From positions 1-64,000 of the forward strand of contig JAYQBG010000008.1 in the NCBI GenBank assembly GCA_038137215.1: a stretch of DNA of 64,000 nucleotides. Direction: 5' to 3'. A model generated the notes under the pieces. The model was not told where the DNA came from, made no database searches, and worked only from the letters and a program-made list of their open reading frames with translations. Positions 7,918 through 16,623 of the stretch are shown here, one piece after another (the stretch's first letter is position 1; every line of letters starts with the position of its first letter). Source of the stretch: JABJAG01 sp038137215. GTDB lineage: Bacteria; Pseudomonadota; Alphaproteobacteria; UBA6615. The position numbers were made by a program, and so were the translations under genes.

Positions 7918-8215
7918 GTCGGGCTTGCCCGACTATGACGATAAACGTTTGTCGCAATAAACGTTCGGACCCGGGGGCAGTACCCGGCGCCTCCACCAAT
8001 TTCTCTTAAGTCACGGCCCCGGCCGTGTCCCAGGGGGGGCGAAACAGGATCGACGGGCGCGTAAAGGGTAAACTTTCGTTCGGTATGGTACCACCGATAT
8101 CGGGCCATATTCATAGGTGCCAACGACAATGTTGAAACCTTCGCTGTAGCTGCCTAACACGCAGAAACAAGCGCGGTTCGGGGGGCACCGGGCAACAGAA
8201 GCTCCCCACTATTCA
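7918..8215 (+). ncRNA. ssrA: Permuted (two-piece) tmRNA
   Basis: tmRNA rescues stalled ribosomes and tags the nascent chain for proteolysis. The gene is circularly permuted, as in alphaproteobacteria. The acceptor piece comes first: hairpin GTCGGGC-TT-GCCCGAC (7918-7933), then a T-arm-like segment (TTCGGACCCGGGGGCAGTACC) and CGCCTCCACCA ending at 7998. A short intervening segment follows (7999-8034, with CACGGCC-CC-GGCCGTG). The coding piece then starts near 8035 with GGGGGCGAAACAGGATCGAC. The two acceptor strands pair over 7 bp (GGGGGCG with CGCCTCC) and keep the G3-U wobble required for alanine charging. The tag frame is at 8119-8157, and a 3' stem pairs 8180-8186 with 8201-8207. Outer ends are approximate. 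Confidence 0.95.
8119..8157 (+). other. tmRNA tag-peptide reading frame (ANDNVETFAVAA, stop TAA)
   Basis: Within the coding piece, GCC at 8119 is the resume codon and 12 codons later TAA at 8155-8157 ends the tag. With the alanine carried by the charged tmRNA the added peptide is AANDNVETFAVAA. The AND opening and AVAA end match alphaproteobacterial tags. The C-terminal AVAA is the ClpX-recognised degron; the N-terminal half is the usual SspB contact region. Confidence 0.93.
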
Positions 8216-8338
8216 TAGGGTGCGGCGGTTCTTTGCGGTTAGGCATATCGCGAATCGTCGCCCTGCCGGAAACTGTACCCAAGTTTCTGCTCCTGAACCG
8301 TTGACCCGCGCGTCCCGGCGCGCTTCCATCGCGATGAT

Positions 8339-8854
8339 ATGACCGACGATCTGATGAAATATGACCAGATGGTGGAGGACGCCCTGCGCGGCGTCGTTCG
8401 CAAGGCCCTGCAACATGCTCTGGATGAGGGCCTGCCAGGCGACCACCACTTCTATCTGACCTTTCGGACGACGGCACCGGGGGTATCGATCCCGGACTAC
8501 CTCCAGGACCAGTATCCCGAGGAAATGACCATCGTGCTCCAACACCAGTTCTGGGATCTGGTGATCGAAGACGAGCAGTTCACCGTCACGCTGAGTTTCA
8601 AGAACCGCCCCGCGGAACTGCACATTCCTTACAACGCGCTCACCGCGTTCGTGGACCCCTCCGTCAAATTCGGGCTGCAGTTCACCGTCGAATCCGGTGG
8701 CACGGCCAGCCTCCCGTCAATCCGTCCGGAAGGCGACCTGGTTCCCGCCTCCGACGACCCGTCATCCTCACAACCGGGCGAAGATACCGCCAACGAGGAC
8801 GGCGAAGCCGACGGCGCCGAAGTGGTCAGCCTCGACCAGTTCCGCAAGAAGTAG
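8339..8854 (+). CDS. sspB: SspB-alpha, ClpXP adaptor for tmRNA-tagged proteins
   Basis: A 171-residue protein of the SspB family (formerly DUF1321-type in alphaproteobacteria). The core includes HHFYLTFRTTAPGVSIPDYLQDQYPEEMTIVLQHQFWDL and ELHIPYNALTAFVDPSVKFGLQF, the substrate-cradling fold. A disordered acidic/Ser linker (about 125-160) ends in a short basic-tipped tail (AEVVSLDQFRKK), the type of tail that docks on ClpX. It captures AANDN-tagged polypeptides and delivers them to ClpXP. It begins about 120 bases after the tmRNA gene, on the same strand, so the tag and its adaptor are linked. The ribosome site is weak. Good family match. Confidence 0.92.
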   Translation: MTDDLMKYDQMVEDALRGVVRKALQHALDEGLPGDHHFYLTFRTTAPGVSIPDYLQDQYPEEMTIVLQHQFWDLVIEDEQFTVTLSFKNRPAELHIPYNALTAFVDPSVKFGLQFTVESGGTASLPSIRPEGDLVPASDDPSSSQPGEDTANEDGEADGAEVVSLDQFRKK

Positions 8855-8868
8855 ATCAAGATGCCGAC

Positions 8869-9237
8869 ATGGTGTCGGACTCCGAATTTCCCGAACACAT
8901 CATCGACCTGCTGTCTCAGGTCGGCCCTGCTTTTGCGGACTCAGCCAGATTGCGACGGATGTTCGGGGGCTACGGCATCTTCTGCGACGGCGTGATGTTC
9001 GCGCTGATCGCCGACGACGTGCGTTACCTCAAGGTCGATGCCGAGACCCAGCCGGACTTTGACAAAGCAGGCGCAGAACCCTTTGTTTACGAGAAGGCGG
9101 GCAAGCCGGTGGAAATGTCCTACATGACCGTTCCCGGTGCCGGCGAAGAAGATATCGAAACTTTTTCGGCCTGGGCGCATATGGCGCTTGCCGCCGCCCA
9201 TCGCGCCAAAACGAAGAAGCCGGCAGGCAAGCGCTAG
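8869..9237 (+). CDS. TfoX N-terminal-domain protein
   Basis: A 122-residue protein. LRRMFGGYGIFCDGVMFALIADDVRYLKVD, FVYEKAGKPVEMSYMTVP and the helical end are typical of the TfoX N-terminal domain, with no C-terminal TfoX domain. Stand-alone proteins of this kind are common in proteobacteria and their role is not established; a link to competence should not be assumed. It follows sspB by 14 bases and could be cotranscribed. The ATG at 8861 is in another frame; 8869 is the only good start. Confidence 0.82.
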   Translation: MVSDSEFPEHIIDLLSQVGPAFADSARLRRMFGGYGIFCDGVMFALIADDVRYLKVDAETQPDFDKAGAEPFVYEKAGKPVEMSYMTVPGAGEEDIETFSAWAHMALAAAHRAKTKKPAGKR

Positions 9238-9340
9238 TCGAAACTGGATCTGGTTCACGCCCGGAACGACATCTTTGAACGGATACCCCTTTACCTGTGC
9301 GCGGCGGCGGGGATAATGCGCGCCGAAACTGGAGAGTGTG

Positions 9341-10735
9341 ATGACTTACAAAACTCGAATTGAATCCGACACCATGGGCGAAGTCGAAGTTCCGGCTGAC
9401 AAGTACTGGGGGGCACAAACCCAGCGCAGCATCGAGAACTTCCCCATCGGCAATGACCGCATGCCCACCGCCCTGGTCCGCGCGCTCGGCATCCAGAAAC
9501 AGGCTGCTGCGAAAGCGAACCTGGCTTTGGGTCAGCTAGAGGAAGAGGTGGCCAACGCCATCATCGCGGCCGCGCAGGAGGTGATCGACGGCAAGTTCGA
9601 CGACAACTTCCCGTTAGTCGTCTGGCAGACCGGCTCAGGCACCCAGTCGAACATGAACGCCAATGAGGTGATCGCCAATCGGGCCAACGAAATCCTCGGC
9701 GGCAAGCCGGGCGACAAATCGCCGGTTCATCCCAACGATCACGTCAATCGCAGCCAGTCTTCGAACGACACCTTCCCTGCGGCCATGCATATCGCCGCCG
9801 CCATCGAGTTCGAGGATCGCCTGATCCCCTCGCTCACACATCTGAAGGATGCGCTGGACGCCAAGGCGAAAGAGTTTGCCGATATCATCAAGATCGGCCG
9901 TACGCACACCCAGGATGCTACACCGCTGACGCTCGGTCAGGAATTCTCGGGCTACACAGCGCAGATGGAGGGTGTGATCGCCGGTGTGCAACGTGCCATG
10001 CCCGACCTGCTCCAGCTCGCCCAGGGCGGGACAGCCGTCGGCACCGGCCTCAACACGCCCAAGGGATTTGCGGAAGCCTTTGCCGCCGAGGTCGCCAAGA
10101 TCACGGGTAAGCCGTTCGAGACCATGCCGAACAAGTTTGCCGGTCTGGCCGCCCATGACGCGATGGTCGCTGCTTCCGGCGCCCTGAATGTCGGTGCCGT
10201 TGCCGCCATGAAGATCGCCAACGATGTGCGTTTCCTCGGCTCCGGCCCGCGCAGCGGCATTGGCGAACTGAACCTGCCGGCCAACGAGCCGGGCTCTTCC
10301 ATCATGCCGGGCAAGGTGAACCCGACCCAGTGCGAGGCGCTGACGATGGTGGCTGCCGAAGTGATGGGCAATCACATGGCCGTCACGGTGGCCGGCAGCA
10401 ACGGGCATTTCGAGCTCAATGTCTTCAAGCCGGTGATCATCTTCAATGTGCTCCGCTCGGCCGGACTGCTCGGCGATGCCTGCCGCAGTTTCACCGATCG
10501 CTGTGTCACGGGCATCGAAGCGAATCGCGAACGGATCGGCGAATTGATGGCGCAATCGCTCATGCTGGTGACCGCGCTGAACCCGCATATCGGGTACGAT
10601 AATGCCGCGAAGGTCGCAAAAAAGGCATTTGCAGACGGGAGTACCCTGAAAGAAGCCGCAATTGGCTTGGGTGTGCTGACGGACGAGCAGTATGATGAGT
10701 GGGTCAAACCGGAGAACATGATCGAGCCTGCATGA
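9341..10735 (+). CDS. fumC: Class II fumarate hydratase
   Basis: A 464-residue, iron-independent fumarase that interconverts fumarate and malate in the TCA cycle. The ATG at 9341 has GGAGAG 4-6 bases upstream; the GTG one codon earlier is less likely. Signatures are WQTGSGTQSNMNANEVIANRA, the substrate-site HPNDHVNRSQSSNDTFP, GRTHTQDATPLTLGQEF and the superfamily signature GSSIMPGKVNP (about 318-328), which carries the catalytic serine loop. Full length. The stop codon overlaps the start of the small RHH gene. Confidence 0.97.
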   Translation: MTYKTRIESDTMGEVEVPADKYWGAQTQRSIENFPIGNDRMPTALVRALGIQKQAAAKANLALGQLEEEVANAIIAAAQEVIDGKFDDNFPLVVWQTGSGTQSNMNANEVIANRANEILGGKPGDKSPVHPNDHVNRSQSSNDTFPAAMHIAAAIEFEDRLIPSLTHLKDALDAKAKEFADIIKIGRTHTQDATPLTLGQEFSGYTAQMEGVIAGVQRAMPDLLQLAQGGTAVGTGLNTPKGFAEAFAAEVAKITGKPFETMPNKFAGLAAHDAMVAASGALNVGAVAAMKIANDVRFLGSGPRSGIGELNLPANEPGSSIMPGKVNPTQCEALTMVAAEVMGNHMAVTVAGSNGHFELNVFKPVIIFNVLRSAGLLGDACRSFTDRCVTGIEANRERIGELMAQSLMLVTALNPHIGYDNAAKVAKKAFADGSTLKEAAIGLGVLTDEQYDEWVKPENMIEPA

Positions 10736-10974
10736 TGCAAAACATCGTCGAGACCCTGCCCCACCAATCCGCGAACAAGAAACGTTCAGTGGTTGTGGCG
10801 GGCCATCGCACCAGCGTATCGCTCGAAAATGTGTTCTGGAATCACCTGCGCGCCATCGCCAAGTCGCGTCGCGTATCGGTCAACGAACTGGTGACAGAGA
10901 TCGATCAGTCCCGTGACGGTTCGCTTTCCAGCGCCATTCGCGTCTTTATCCTGAACAACCTGCGCCACACCTAA
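10732..10974 (+). CDS. Small ribbon-helix-helix domain protein
   Basis: An 80-residue basic protein starting at ATG 10732, inside the end of fumC (ATGATG over the fumC TGA). The central part (RSVVVAGHRTSVSLENVFWNHLRAIAKSRRVSVNELVTEIDQ) fits the RHH_4 family: a short beta strand with SVSLE, then two helices. The C-terminal segment (SLSSAIRVFILNNLR) is also family-typical. Such proteins are thought to bind DNA, but targets are unknown. Overlap with fumC suggests translational coupling. A second ATG at 10735 is equally possible. Confidence 0.85.
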   Translation: MMQNIVETLPHQSANKKRSVVVAGHRTSVSLENVFWNHLRAIAKSRRVSVNELVTEIDQSRDGSLSSAIRVFILNNLRHT

Positions 10975-10991
10975 ACCGACCGTCCGGCCCG

Positions 10992-13900
10992 CTAACGGCG
11001 CTTGATGATTCCTTCGAGCAGGTTCTTGAACGGATCGGCAGGCGCCTGGTTTTCCGCCGGTGCCGAACCGTTGCCCGATGACGGCTGTTGCGGCTGCCGC
11101 GTCGCCCCGGGCAGCAATTTGCGGAGCGCTGTCCCCACGGCCTTGCCCGCCACGAACTCGTTGATCTGGTTTACATTCACCAGCCGTGTGTTCGGCGCAT
11201 CGAGCGAGCCCTTCTGTTCGACCACAATGCCCGGAAACTCGGGATGTGCCGGGAAACCCGCGCGGGCCTGCAGATCGATCAGCCATTGAGGCAGATCCGT
11301 GGTCCCGGAAAACGATACGGCCGCACAATCCGGGTTGAGTTGCTGTTGCGGGAAGGTCGCCACGCCATTGGTAATGCTGAACCGCCCGTCAAAATTCGCG
11401 ATCTTCGACTGGCCGCCCTGGGCCGAAGTCGCCAACCCGAGAAATCCTTCCAGACCATTCAGATTGTCGAGCTGATTGCTGATCCGGCACAAATCCACGC
11501 CGTCGATCACGGCATTGCTGAACTGGACCGCGCCCTCACCGCCGAGATTGGAAATCAGCTCGAACTCACTGCGGCCGCGCGCGGCCACATTCAGTTCTGC
11601 GCCAAGTGTTCCGGAGACAAGGCTGATGCTCGAAACCGGAAAGAGCAATTCGAGGGCAGACGCCGCACCCTTGTTGTCACCCGCCGAGGCACCGCCGAGG
11701 AACTTGGCCGCATCGGTGCCTTCCACTTTCAGCGCATAACGCATAGTGGGCACTTCACGGTCTGCAACCTGCGCGGTCATATTGAAGGCGCCGCCAAACG
11801 CATTGCCGGAGAGCTGGTTCAGGTCGAGGACGCCGTTGCGGAGAGTCAGCGCCAGCTGCGGCTGATCGATCTTGATATCGGTATAGGTGATGGCGGGCGC
11901 CGAGAGCTTGAGATCGGCATTGGCCGATTGCAGAGCCGAGAGGTCCAGGCGTTCACGCGACCAACGCGCACTGCCTTCACTCTTCGCGGGCGCGGCGCCA
12001 CCGGCCACCGACGAGGCCGCCCCCGGACCTGAGGAGGATGTCTCCCCCGAAGACTGTACCGGCAGGAACCAGTCCACGATGATCTCGCTGGTGTTCAGTT
12101 CGGCTGTCACATCCGGGCGGTCTCCGCCAAGCCCAACACGGGCGGTCCCGGCATAGCTCACCGGTCCTGCCTGCCCTTCCAGCTTTGGCATGGTCAGCAG
12201 ATCGGGCTGGAGATTGAGCGTAGTGTTGAGTGCGAACGGCCCGGCCTCGGCCAGAGCCGGGTTGTAGTCATTTGCGAAGGTGCGAACTACGTCCACCATA
12301 TCGGGGTGACTGACATCGAGCAACAGCGAACCTGTCGGCGCGCCTGAGGCCAGATTGTCGAAACTTCCATCGAGGACGATCTTGCCCGGACCCACATCGA
12401 CATTGGCGGCCAGGTTCGATGCATTGAGAGTACCGCGCGCCGTGACCAGAGCCACCAAGGGACCGGTTTTGACACCGGCTGCCGAGGCGTCTCCGGCAAG
12501 CCGGCCTAAAAAGGCAGAGGCATCGACATGTTTGAGGTCGACCGTCAGATCGTAGCGCGGCGGGACGGCAAGTGCCCCGACGGTTCCCACCGCCTTCAGG
12601 TTCGCACCGAGCGCCTGCACGGTCGTATCGACGTTCAGGTTTTCCAGATCACCGCGAAAGGTTCCGTTCAGCTTGCCCGGACCAATCGGTCCGGGCGGCG
12701 TGATGTCTGCGAGGGCCAGCAGCCGATCGGCATCAGGCGCATCGATATCTATGGTCAGGTTTGCCTGGGGCGTATCGGACAATCCATCGACCCGTCCCTT
12801 CACGGCGAGTTTGGCGCCTTCCAGATTGGATACGGAAGCATCGCGAAGATCGAGCACACCCGCCTGCAGAGTGCCGTCGACATTGATGCCGCGCACGCGC
12901 TGGTCGCGATAGACAAGTTCGCCGACCTTCAGTTGCAAATTGGCATCGAAGGTATTGAGCACCGCGAGTCCATCACCGGTCTGCGCCGGTGCCGGGGCGG
13001 TCTCGCTGCTGCGCGCCGCGGGCTGCGGGTTCGAGTCCGCGCCGGATGCAACCGCGTTCTGGTCGGGCAGATAGGCGTCGACGTTCAGCTTGTCGAGGGA
13101 CAGACCGATACCCAGACCCGGCCGCTCGCGCAGGGTGATTGCCACGCCGCCGCGCAGGCGGGATACGTCAACACTGACATCGATGTCGGTCAGTGTCGCA
13201 CTGTCAGGCCGCGCGGCGATATTGACCGAGCCGGTCATTTTCCGGAGGCGTTCGGCCGGCACGGCAGAAACATCGGCGCCCGCCCATTGCAGGAGTGAGC
13301 GCAGGTTGTCCGAGGCGACTTCAGCCTGACCATTGAACTCGGGACCGCTGTCTGCACTCGTTACCAGTCCGACCAGTGATGCCGACGTCCCGCCGGGAAG
13401 TTGTGCGAATGCACGCGAAATGTTCAGTGCCCCCTGCGCCAGTTCGGCATTGAGAACGACCTGGCGGATCACGCCTTCACGATAGATCACCGCATCGATA
13501 TTGGTTTCAAGACTGGCGGAAATATTACTCGGAATCGTGAACCCGGCCGGCGCCGTGGCCGGCTTCGGATCCTCGGCAGAGTCTCCCCCCGAGGCGCTGC
13601 TGGCAGGAGAATCCGATCCTGGTTCGGCCGGAGCCGTTTCCGAGAGAAGCCGGTCCAGATCGAGCTGGGTCATGTTGAGCACGAGGTTTGCGCTCAGGTC
13701 CTCGCCAAGCGCAACATTCGCAGCGCCGGTTGCGGAATCGTCTCCGAGCCGAAGCGCAAGATCGTCGAGGTTGATCGCCGTCTGGGTCGCCGCGACCGCT
13801 CCGTCCAGCTCAAGCGCCTTCCCACGCAGGGCCGGCTGCGGCTCGTCCGTCACACTCGCGACCAGCCTGGAAAGATCGTCGGCACGCACCTCGACCTGGC

Positions 13901-14654
13901 CGGACACACGCGGCATTCCGGTCGCACCGGACAGGAAGCCGTTATAGAGCACCCGTGCGCCGGCGGTTTCCACACGCAGGTTGATCGGCGTGGCCTTGTC
14001 CGCAACCAATTCGCCGATCGTGGCACCCATGGTGATGTCAAATCCGCGCGCCGCGAGCGATCCTTCCGCAGCGAAAGGCCCTGCCAGGCTACCCGCGCCG
14101 AGCGTCATGTCGATACTCTCGACCCGTCCCGAGCTTTCGGGTGTACGATAGGTGATCGTTCCGTTCTCGATAACCACATTGTCGAACCGGACCGCAGGCG
14201 TCCCGGATGAGCCGGTGCTCTGCAAGGCTGAGGATGCTGTCTCGCTGGCCGGTGCTTGCTCGGCCTGGGGTTCGAAGGTCCAGTTGTTCGACCCGTCGGC
14301 ATATTGTTCCAGGAGAATTTCCGGCTCGCGCAGAACAATTCGTGTGACCTGAACATTGCCGGAGAGCAGCGGCAGCAGCGCAACATCCACGGCCGCGTCT
14401 GCCACCTGCACCATCCCCTGAGTTCCACGTCCTTCCGGGTTGGACAGGGTGACTTCGCCGACAGAGACACCCGGCGAGGGCAGAATGCGGAAGCTGAGCC
14501 TTCCTTTGATCGACAGGTCCCGTCCCGTGGCCTTGCGAACCTCGGCTGTGATGTCGGATTTGATCGAATCCGTCGGAACCAGAAGTGGACCGGCAAAGGC
14601 CACCCCTACAAGAACGACAACAAGGACACCCAGGCCGATCAGTAGCTTTCGCAC
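10992..14654 (-). CDS. Large AsmA family protein
   Basis: A protein of about 1,220 residues. I choose GTG 14652-14654 (VRKLLIGLGVLVVVLVGVAF), which has GGAG 10 bases upstream; an ATG at 14690 has no ribosome site. A membrane anchor (about 3-24) is followed by the AsmA N-terminal domain (TGRDLSIKGRLSF, PGVSVGEVTLSNPEG), long repeating beta-rich regions broken by Ser/Ala/Pro-rich linkers, and the AsmA-like C-terminal domain (VIDGVDLCRISNQLDNLNGLEGF, FDGRFSITNGVATF). AsmA-like proteins form bridges or grooves thought to move phospholipids between the two membranes. Convergent with the RHH gene; divergent from ggt. Confidence 0.9.
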   Translation of the reverse strand: MRKLLIGLGVLVVVLVGVAFAGPLLVPTDSIKSDITAEVRKATGRDLSIKGRLSFRILPSPGVSVGEVTLSNPEGRGTQGMVQVADAAVDVALLPLLSGNVQVTRIVLREPEILLEQYADGSNNWTFEPQAEQAPASETASSALQSTGSSGTPAVRFDNVVIENGTITYRTPESSGRVESIDMTLGAGSLAGPFAAEGSLAARGFDITMGATIGELVADKATPINLRVETAGARVLYNGFLSGATGMPRVSGQVEVRADDLSRLVASVTDEPQPALRGKALELDGAVAATQTAINLDDLALRLGDDSATGAANVALGEDLSANLVLNMTQLDLDRLLSETAPAEPGSDSPASSASGGDSAEDPKPATAPAGFTIPSNISASLETNIDAVIYREGVIRQVVLNAELAQGALNISRAFAQLPGGTSASLVGLVTSADSGPEFNGQAEVASDNLRSLLQWAGADVSAVPAERLRKMTGSVNIAARPDSATLTDIDVSVDVSRLRGGVAITLRERPGLGIGLSLDKLNVDAYLPDQNAVASGADSNPQPAARSSETAPAPAQTGDGLAVLNTFDANLQLKVGELVYRDQRVRGINVDGTLQAGVLDLRDASVSNLEGAKLAVKGRVDGLSDTPQANLTIDIDAPDADRLLALADITPPGPIGPGKLNGTFRGDLENLNVDTTVQALGANLKAVGTVGALAVPPRYDLTVDLKHVDASAFLGRLAGDASAAGVKTGPLVALVTARGTLNASNLAANVDVGPGKIVLDGSFDNLASGAPTGSLLLDVSHPDMVDVVRTFANDYNPALAEAGPFALNTTLNLQPDLLTMPKLEGQAGPVSYAGTARVGLGGDRPDVTAELNTSEIIVDWFLPVQSSGETSSSGPGAASSVAGGAAPAKSEGSARWSRERLDLSALQSANADLKLSAPAITYTDIKIDQPQLALTLRNGVLDLNQLSGNAFGGAFNMTAQVADREVPTMRYALKVEGTDAAKFLGGASAGDNKGAASALELLFPVSSISLVSGTLGAELNVAARGRSEFELISNLGGEGAVQFSNAVIDGVDLCRISNQLDNLNGLEGFLGLATSAQGGQSKIANFDGRFSITNGVATFPQQQLNPDCAAVSFSGTTDLPQWLIDLQARAGFPAHPEFPGIVVEQKGSLDAPNTRLVNVNQINEFVAGKAVGTALRKLLPGATRQPQQPSSGNGSAPAENQAPADPFKNLLEGIIKRR

Positions 14655-14865
14655 GTGCGTATGTCTCCAAATGAACTTCGCGTTCCCCATAAACAGGAAA
14701 CGCCCGAAACTGGTTCCGGTTTCCCGTTGCGTGGACAGGCACAAGCTAATTCTCGCCCCCCGCAAACGCAAACCATCCTCTCTGCCATATAAGCGCAAAC
14801 TTCTTGGCGAAGATGTGACGGAGCGCACAGTTGGGGATGCACCGAATCCGTGGCAGCTTGCCCCC

Positions 14866-16623
14866 ATGAAACGGATTTGTGTCTTCAAATTTGCGGCATG
14901 TCTTTTCGCCACGCTCGCGGTGGCACCCGATACCGGCCTGGCCCAGTCACCCCAACCCGAGGATTCGACCGGTCGCGGAGATCACGCGCTCTCCTTTGCG
15001 GACCGGCATATGGTCGCCGCCGCCCATCCCGATGCGGTCGCTGCCGGGCTGGAGATGCTGCGAAAGGGCGGCAGCGCAGCCGACGCAGCCATCGCCGTGC
15101 AGCTCGTTCTCAATCTGGTGGAACCCCAGAGTTCGGGCATTGGCGGCGGCGCCTTCGCACTGTTCCATGATCGGAAAAGCGGCAAAACCATCGCCTATGA
15201 CGGACGCGAAACCGCACCTGCCGAAGCGACACCGGAGTTGTTCCTGAAGGCCGACGGGTCACCCATGGGATTTGGAGAGGCGGTCGTGGGCGGACGGTCG
15301 GTCGGCACGCCGGGGACGGTCGCCCTGCTCGCAAGCCTGCACGCATCGCATGGCAAGCTCGACTGGCCGGAGCTCTTCGAGCCGGCAATTGTGCTCGCAC
15401 AAAACGGGTTCACGGTGGGACCACGCCTCGCCGCGATGCTGCGGGGACCCCGGGCAGAACGGCTGAAAACATTTGCCCAGACACGTGACTATTTCTTTCC
15501 GGACGGGACACCGCTGGCCGCGGGCTTGCGCAAAACCAATCCGGCCTTCGCCGAGACCCTCGAACGTATCGCAGCAGATGGCCCCGACGCCTTCTATCGC
15601 GGCGACCTTGCGCAGACCATGGTCAGGGCCGTGCGGACGGCTCCCGTCAACCCGGGTTATCTGTCCCTCTCGGATCTGTCAGCCTATCATGTGATCCACC
15701 GGGAGCCGGTCTGCCACACCTACCGAGGCTATCGGGTCTGCGGCATGGGCCCGCCCTCCTCAGGCGGTCTGACCGTCGGGCAAATTCTCGGGATTCTTGA
15801 AAATTTCGATCTGCCCGCATTGGGTCCGGAAAGCGTCCAAAGCTGGCACCTGCTCAACGAAGCCTCAAAACTCGCCTTCGCCGACCGCAACCAGTACATG
15901 GCCGATTCCGACTTTGTGCCGGTTCCCGCCGAAAGCTTGCTCGACCGGGCCTATCTTGCTGTGCGTGCCGGGCTGATCCGCACCAACACCTCGATCATTC
16001 CGCCGGTGGTGCCGGGCTCGCCGCCCGGCACCCCGGAAAAGCTGCCGGCCGCCGACACCCAGAACGGACGTCCCGGCACCAGCCATATTTCGATCGTGGA
16101 TACGGACGGGAACGCCATCTCGATGACGACCACCATCGAAGGCGCGTTCGGGTCGCAGATCATGGTCGGCGGCTTCCTGCTGAACAACGAACTGACCGAC
16201 TTCTCCTTCCGCCCCGAGAAGGACGGCCGCCCAGTGGTCAACCGGCTCGAACCCGGCAAACGCCCGCGCAGCTCGATGGCGCCCACGCTTGTGTTCGATA
16301 AGGAAGACAACCTCCGCCTCGTGGTGGGTTCACCCGGCGGTAGCCGGATCATCGGTTATGTCGCCAGGACCCTTGTAGCGGTGCTGGACTGGAACATGGA
16401 CATTCAGGCTGCCATCGATCTGGGACACCTGGTCAACCGGAACCGGTTTACCGACCTCGAAGCGGGCACACCGGCCGAGACCCTGAAAGCGCCGCTTGAG
16501 GCCCTGGGCAACCGGGTTCAGGTACGGGATATGAACAGCGGCTTGCACGGAATTGAAGTGATCGACGGCGTATTGCGCGGCGGTGCCGATCCGCGCCGCG
16601 AGGGCATGGCACGCGGCGACTAG
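14866..16623 (+). CDS. ggt: Gamma-glutamyltransferase
   Basis: A 585-residue secreted enzyme that cleaves or transfers the gamma-glutamyl group of glutathione and related peptides. The ATG at 14866 opens a signal peptide (MKRICVFKFAACLFATLAVA, cleavage near GLAQ); the larger open frame upstream is not coding in style. Signatures include MVAAAHPDAVAAGLEMLRKGGSAADAAIAVQ, EPQSSGIGGGAF, and the autocleavage site with T405 in GTSHISIVD, which becomes the nucleophile of the small subunit. Late motifs (NNELTDF, GKRPRSSMAPT, GSPGGSRII) complete the fold. The frame ends by overlapping stop codons (CTAG) with the convergent exporter gene. Confidence 0.94.
   Translation: MKRICVFKFAACLFATLAVAPDTGLAQSPQPEDSTGRGDHALSFADRHMVAAAHPDAVAAGLEMLRKGGSAADAAIAVQLVLNLVEPQSSGIGGGAFALFHDRKSGKTIAYDGRETAPAEATPELFLKADGSPMGFGEAVVGGRSVGTPGTVALLASLHASHGKLDWPELFEPAIVLAQNGFTVGPRLAAMLRGPRAERLKTFAQTRDYFFPDGTPLAAGLRKTNPAFAETLERIAADGPDAFYRGDLAQTMVRAVRTAPVNPGYLSLSDLSAYHVIHREPVCHTYRGYRVCGMGPPSSGGLTVGQILGILENFDLPALGPESVQSWHLLNEASKLAFADRNQYMADSDFVPVPAESLLDRAYLAVRAGLIRTNTSIIPPVVPGSPPGTPEKLPAADTQNGRPGTSHISIVDTDGNAISMTTTIEGAFGSQIMVGGFLLNNELTDFSFRPEKDGRPVVNRLEPGKRPRSSMAPTLVFDKEDNLRLVVGSPGGSRIIGYVARTLVAVLDWNMDIQAAIDLGHLVNRNRFTDLEAGTPAETLKAPLEALGNRVQVRDMNSGLHGIEVIDGVLRGGADPRREGMARGD

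Noticed and set aside
9635..10588. 317-codon minus-strand frame opposite fumC
   Set aside because: Antisense shadow of a highly conserved enzyme; no domain or ribosome site.
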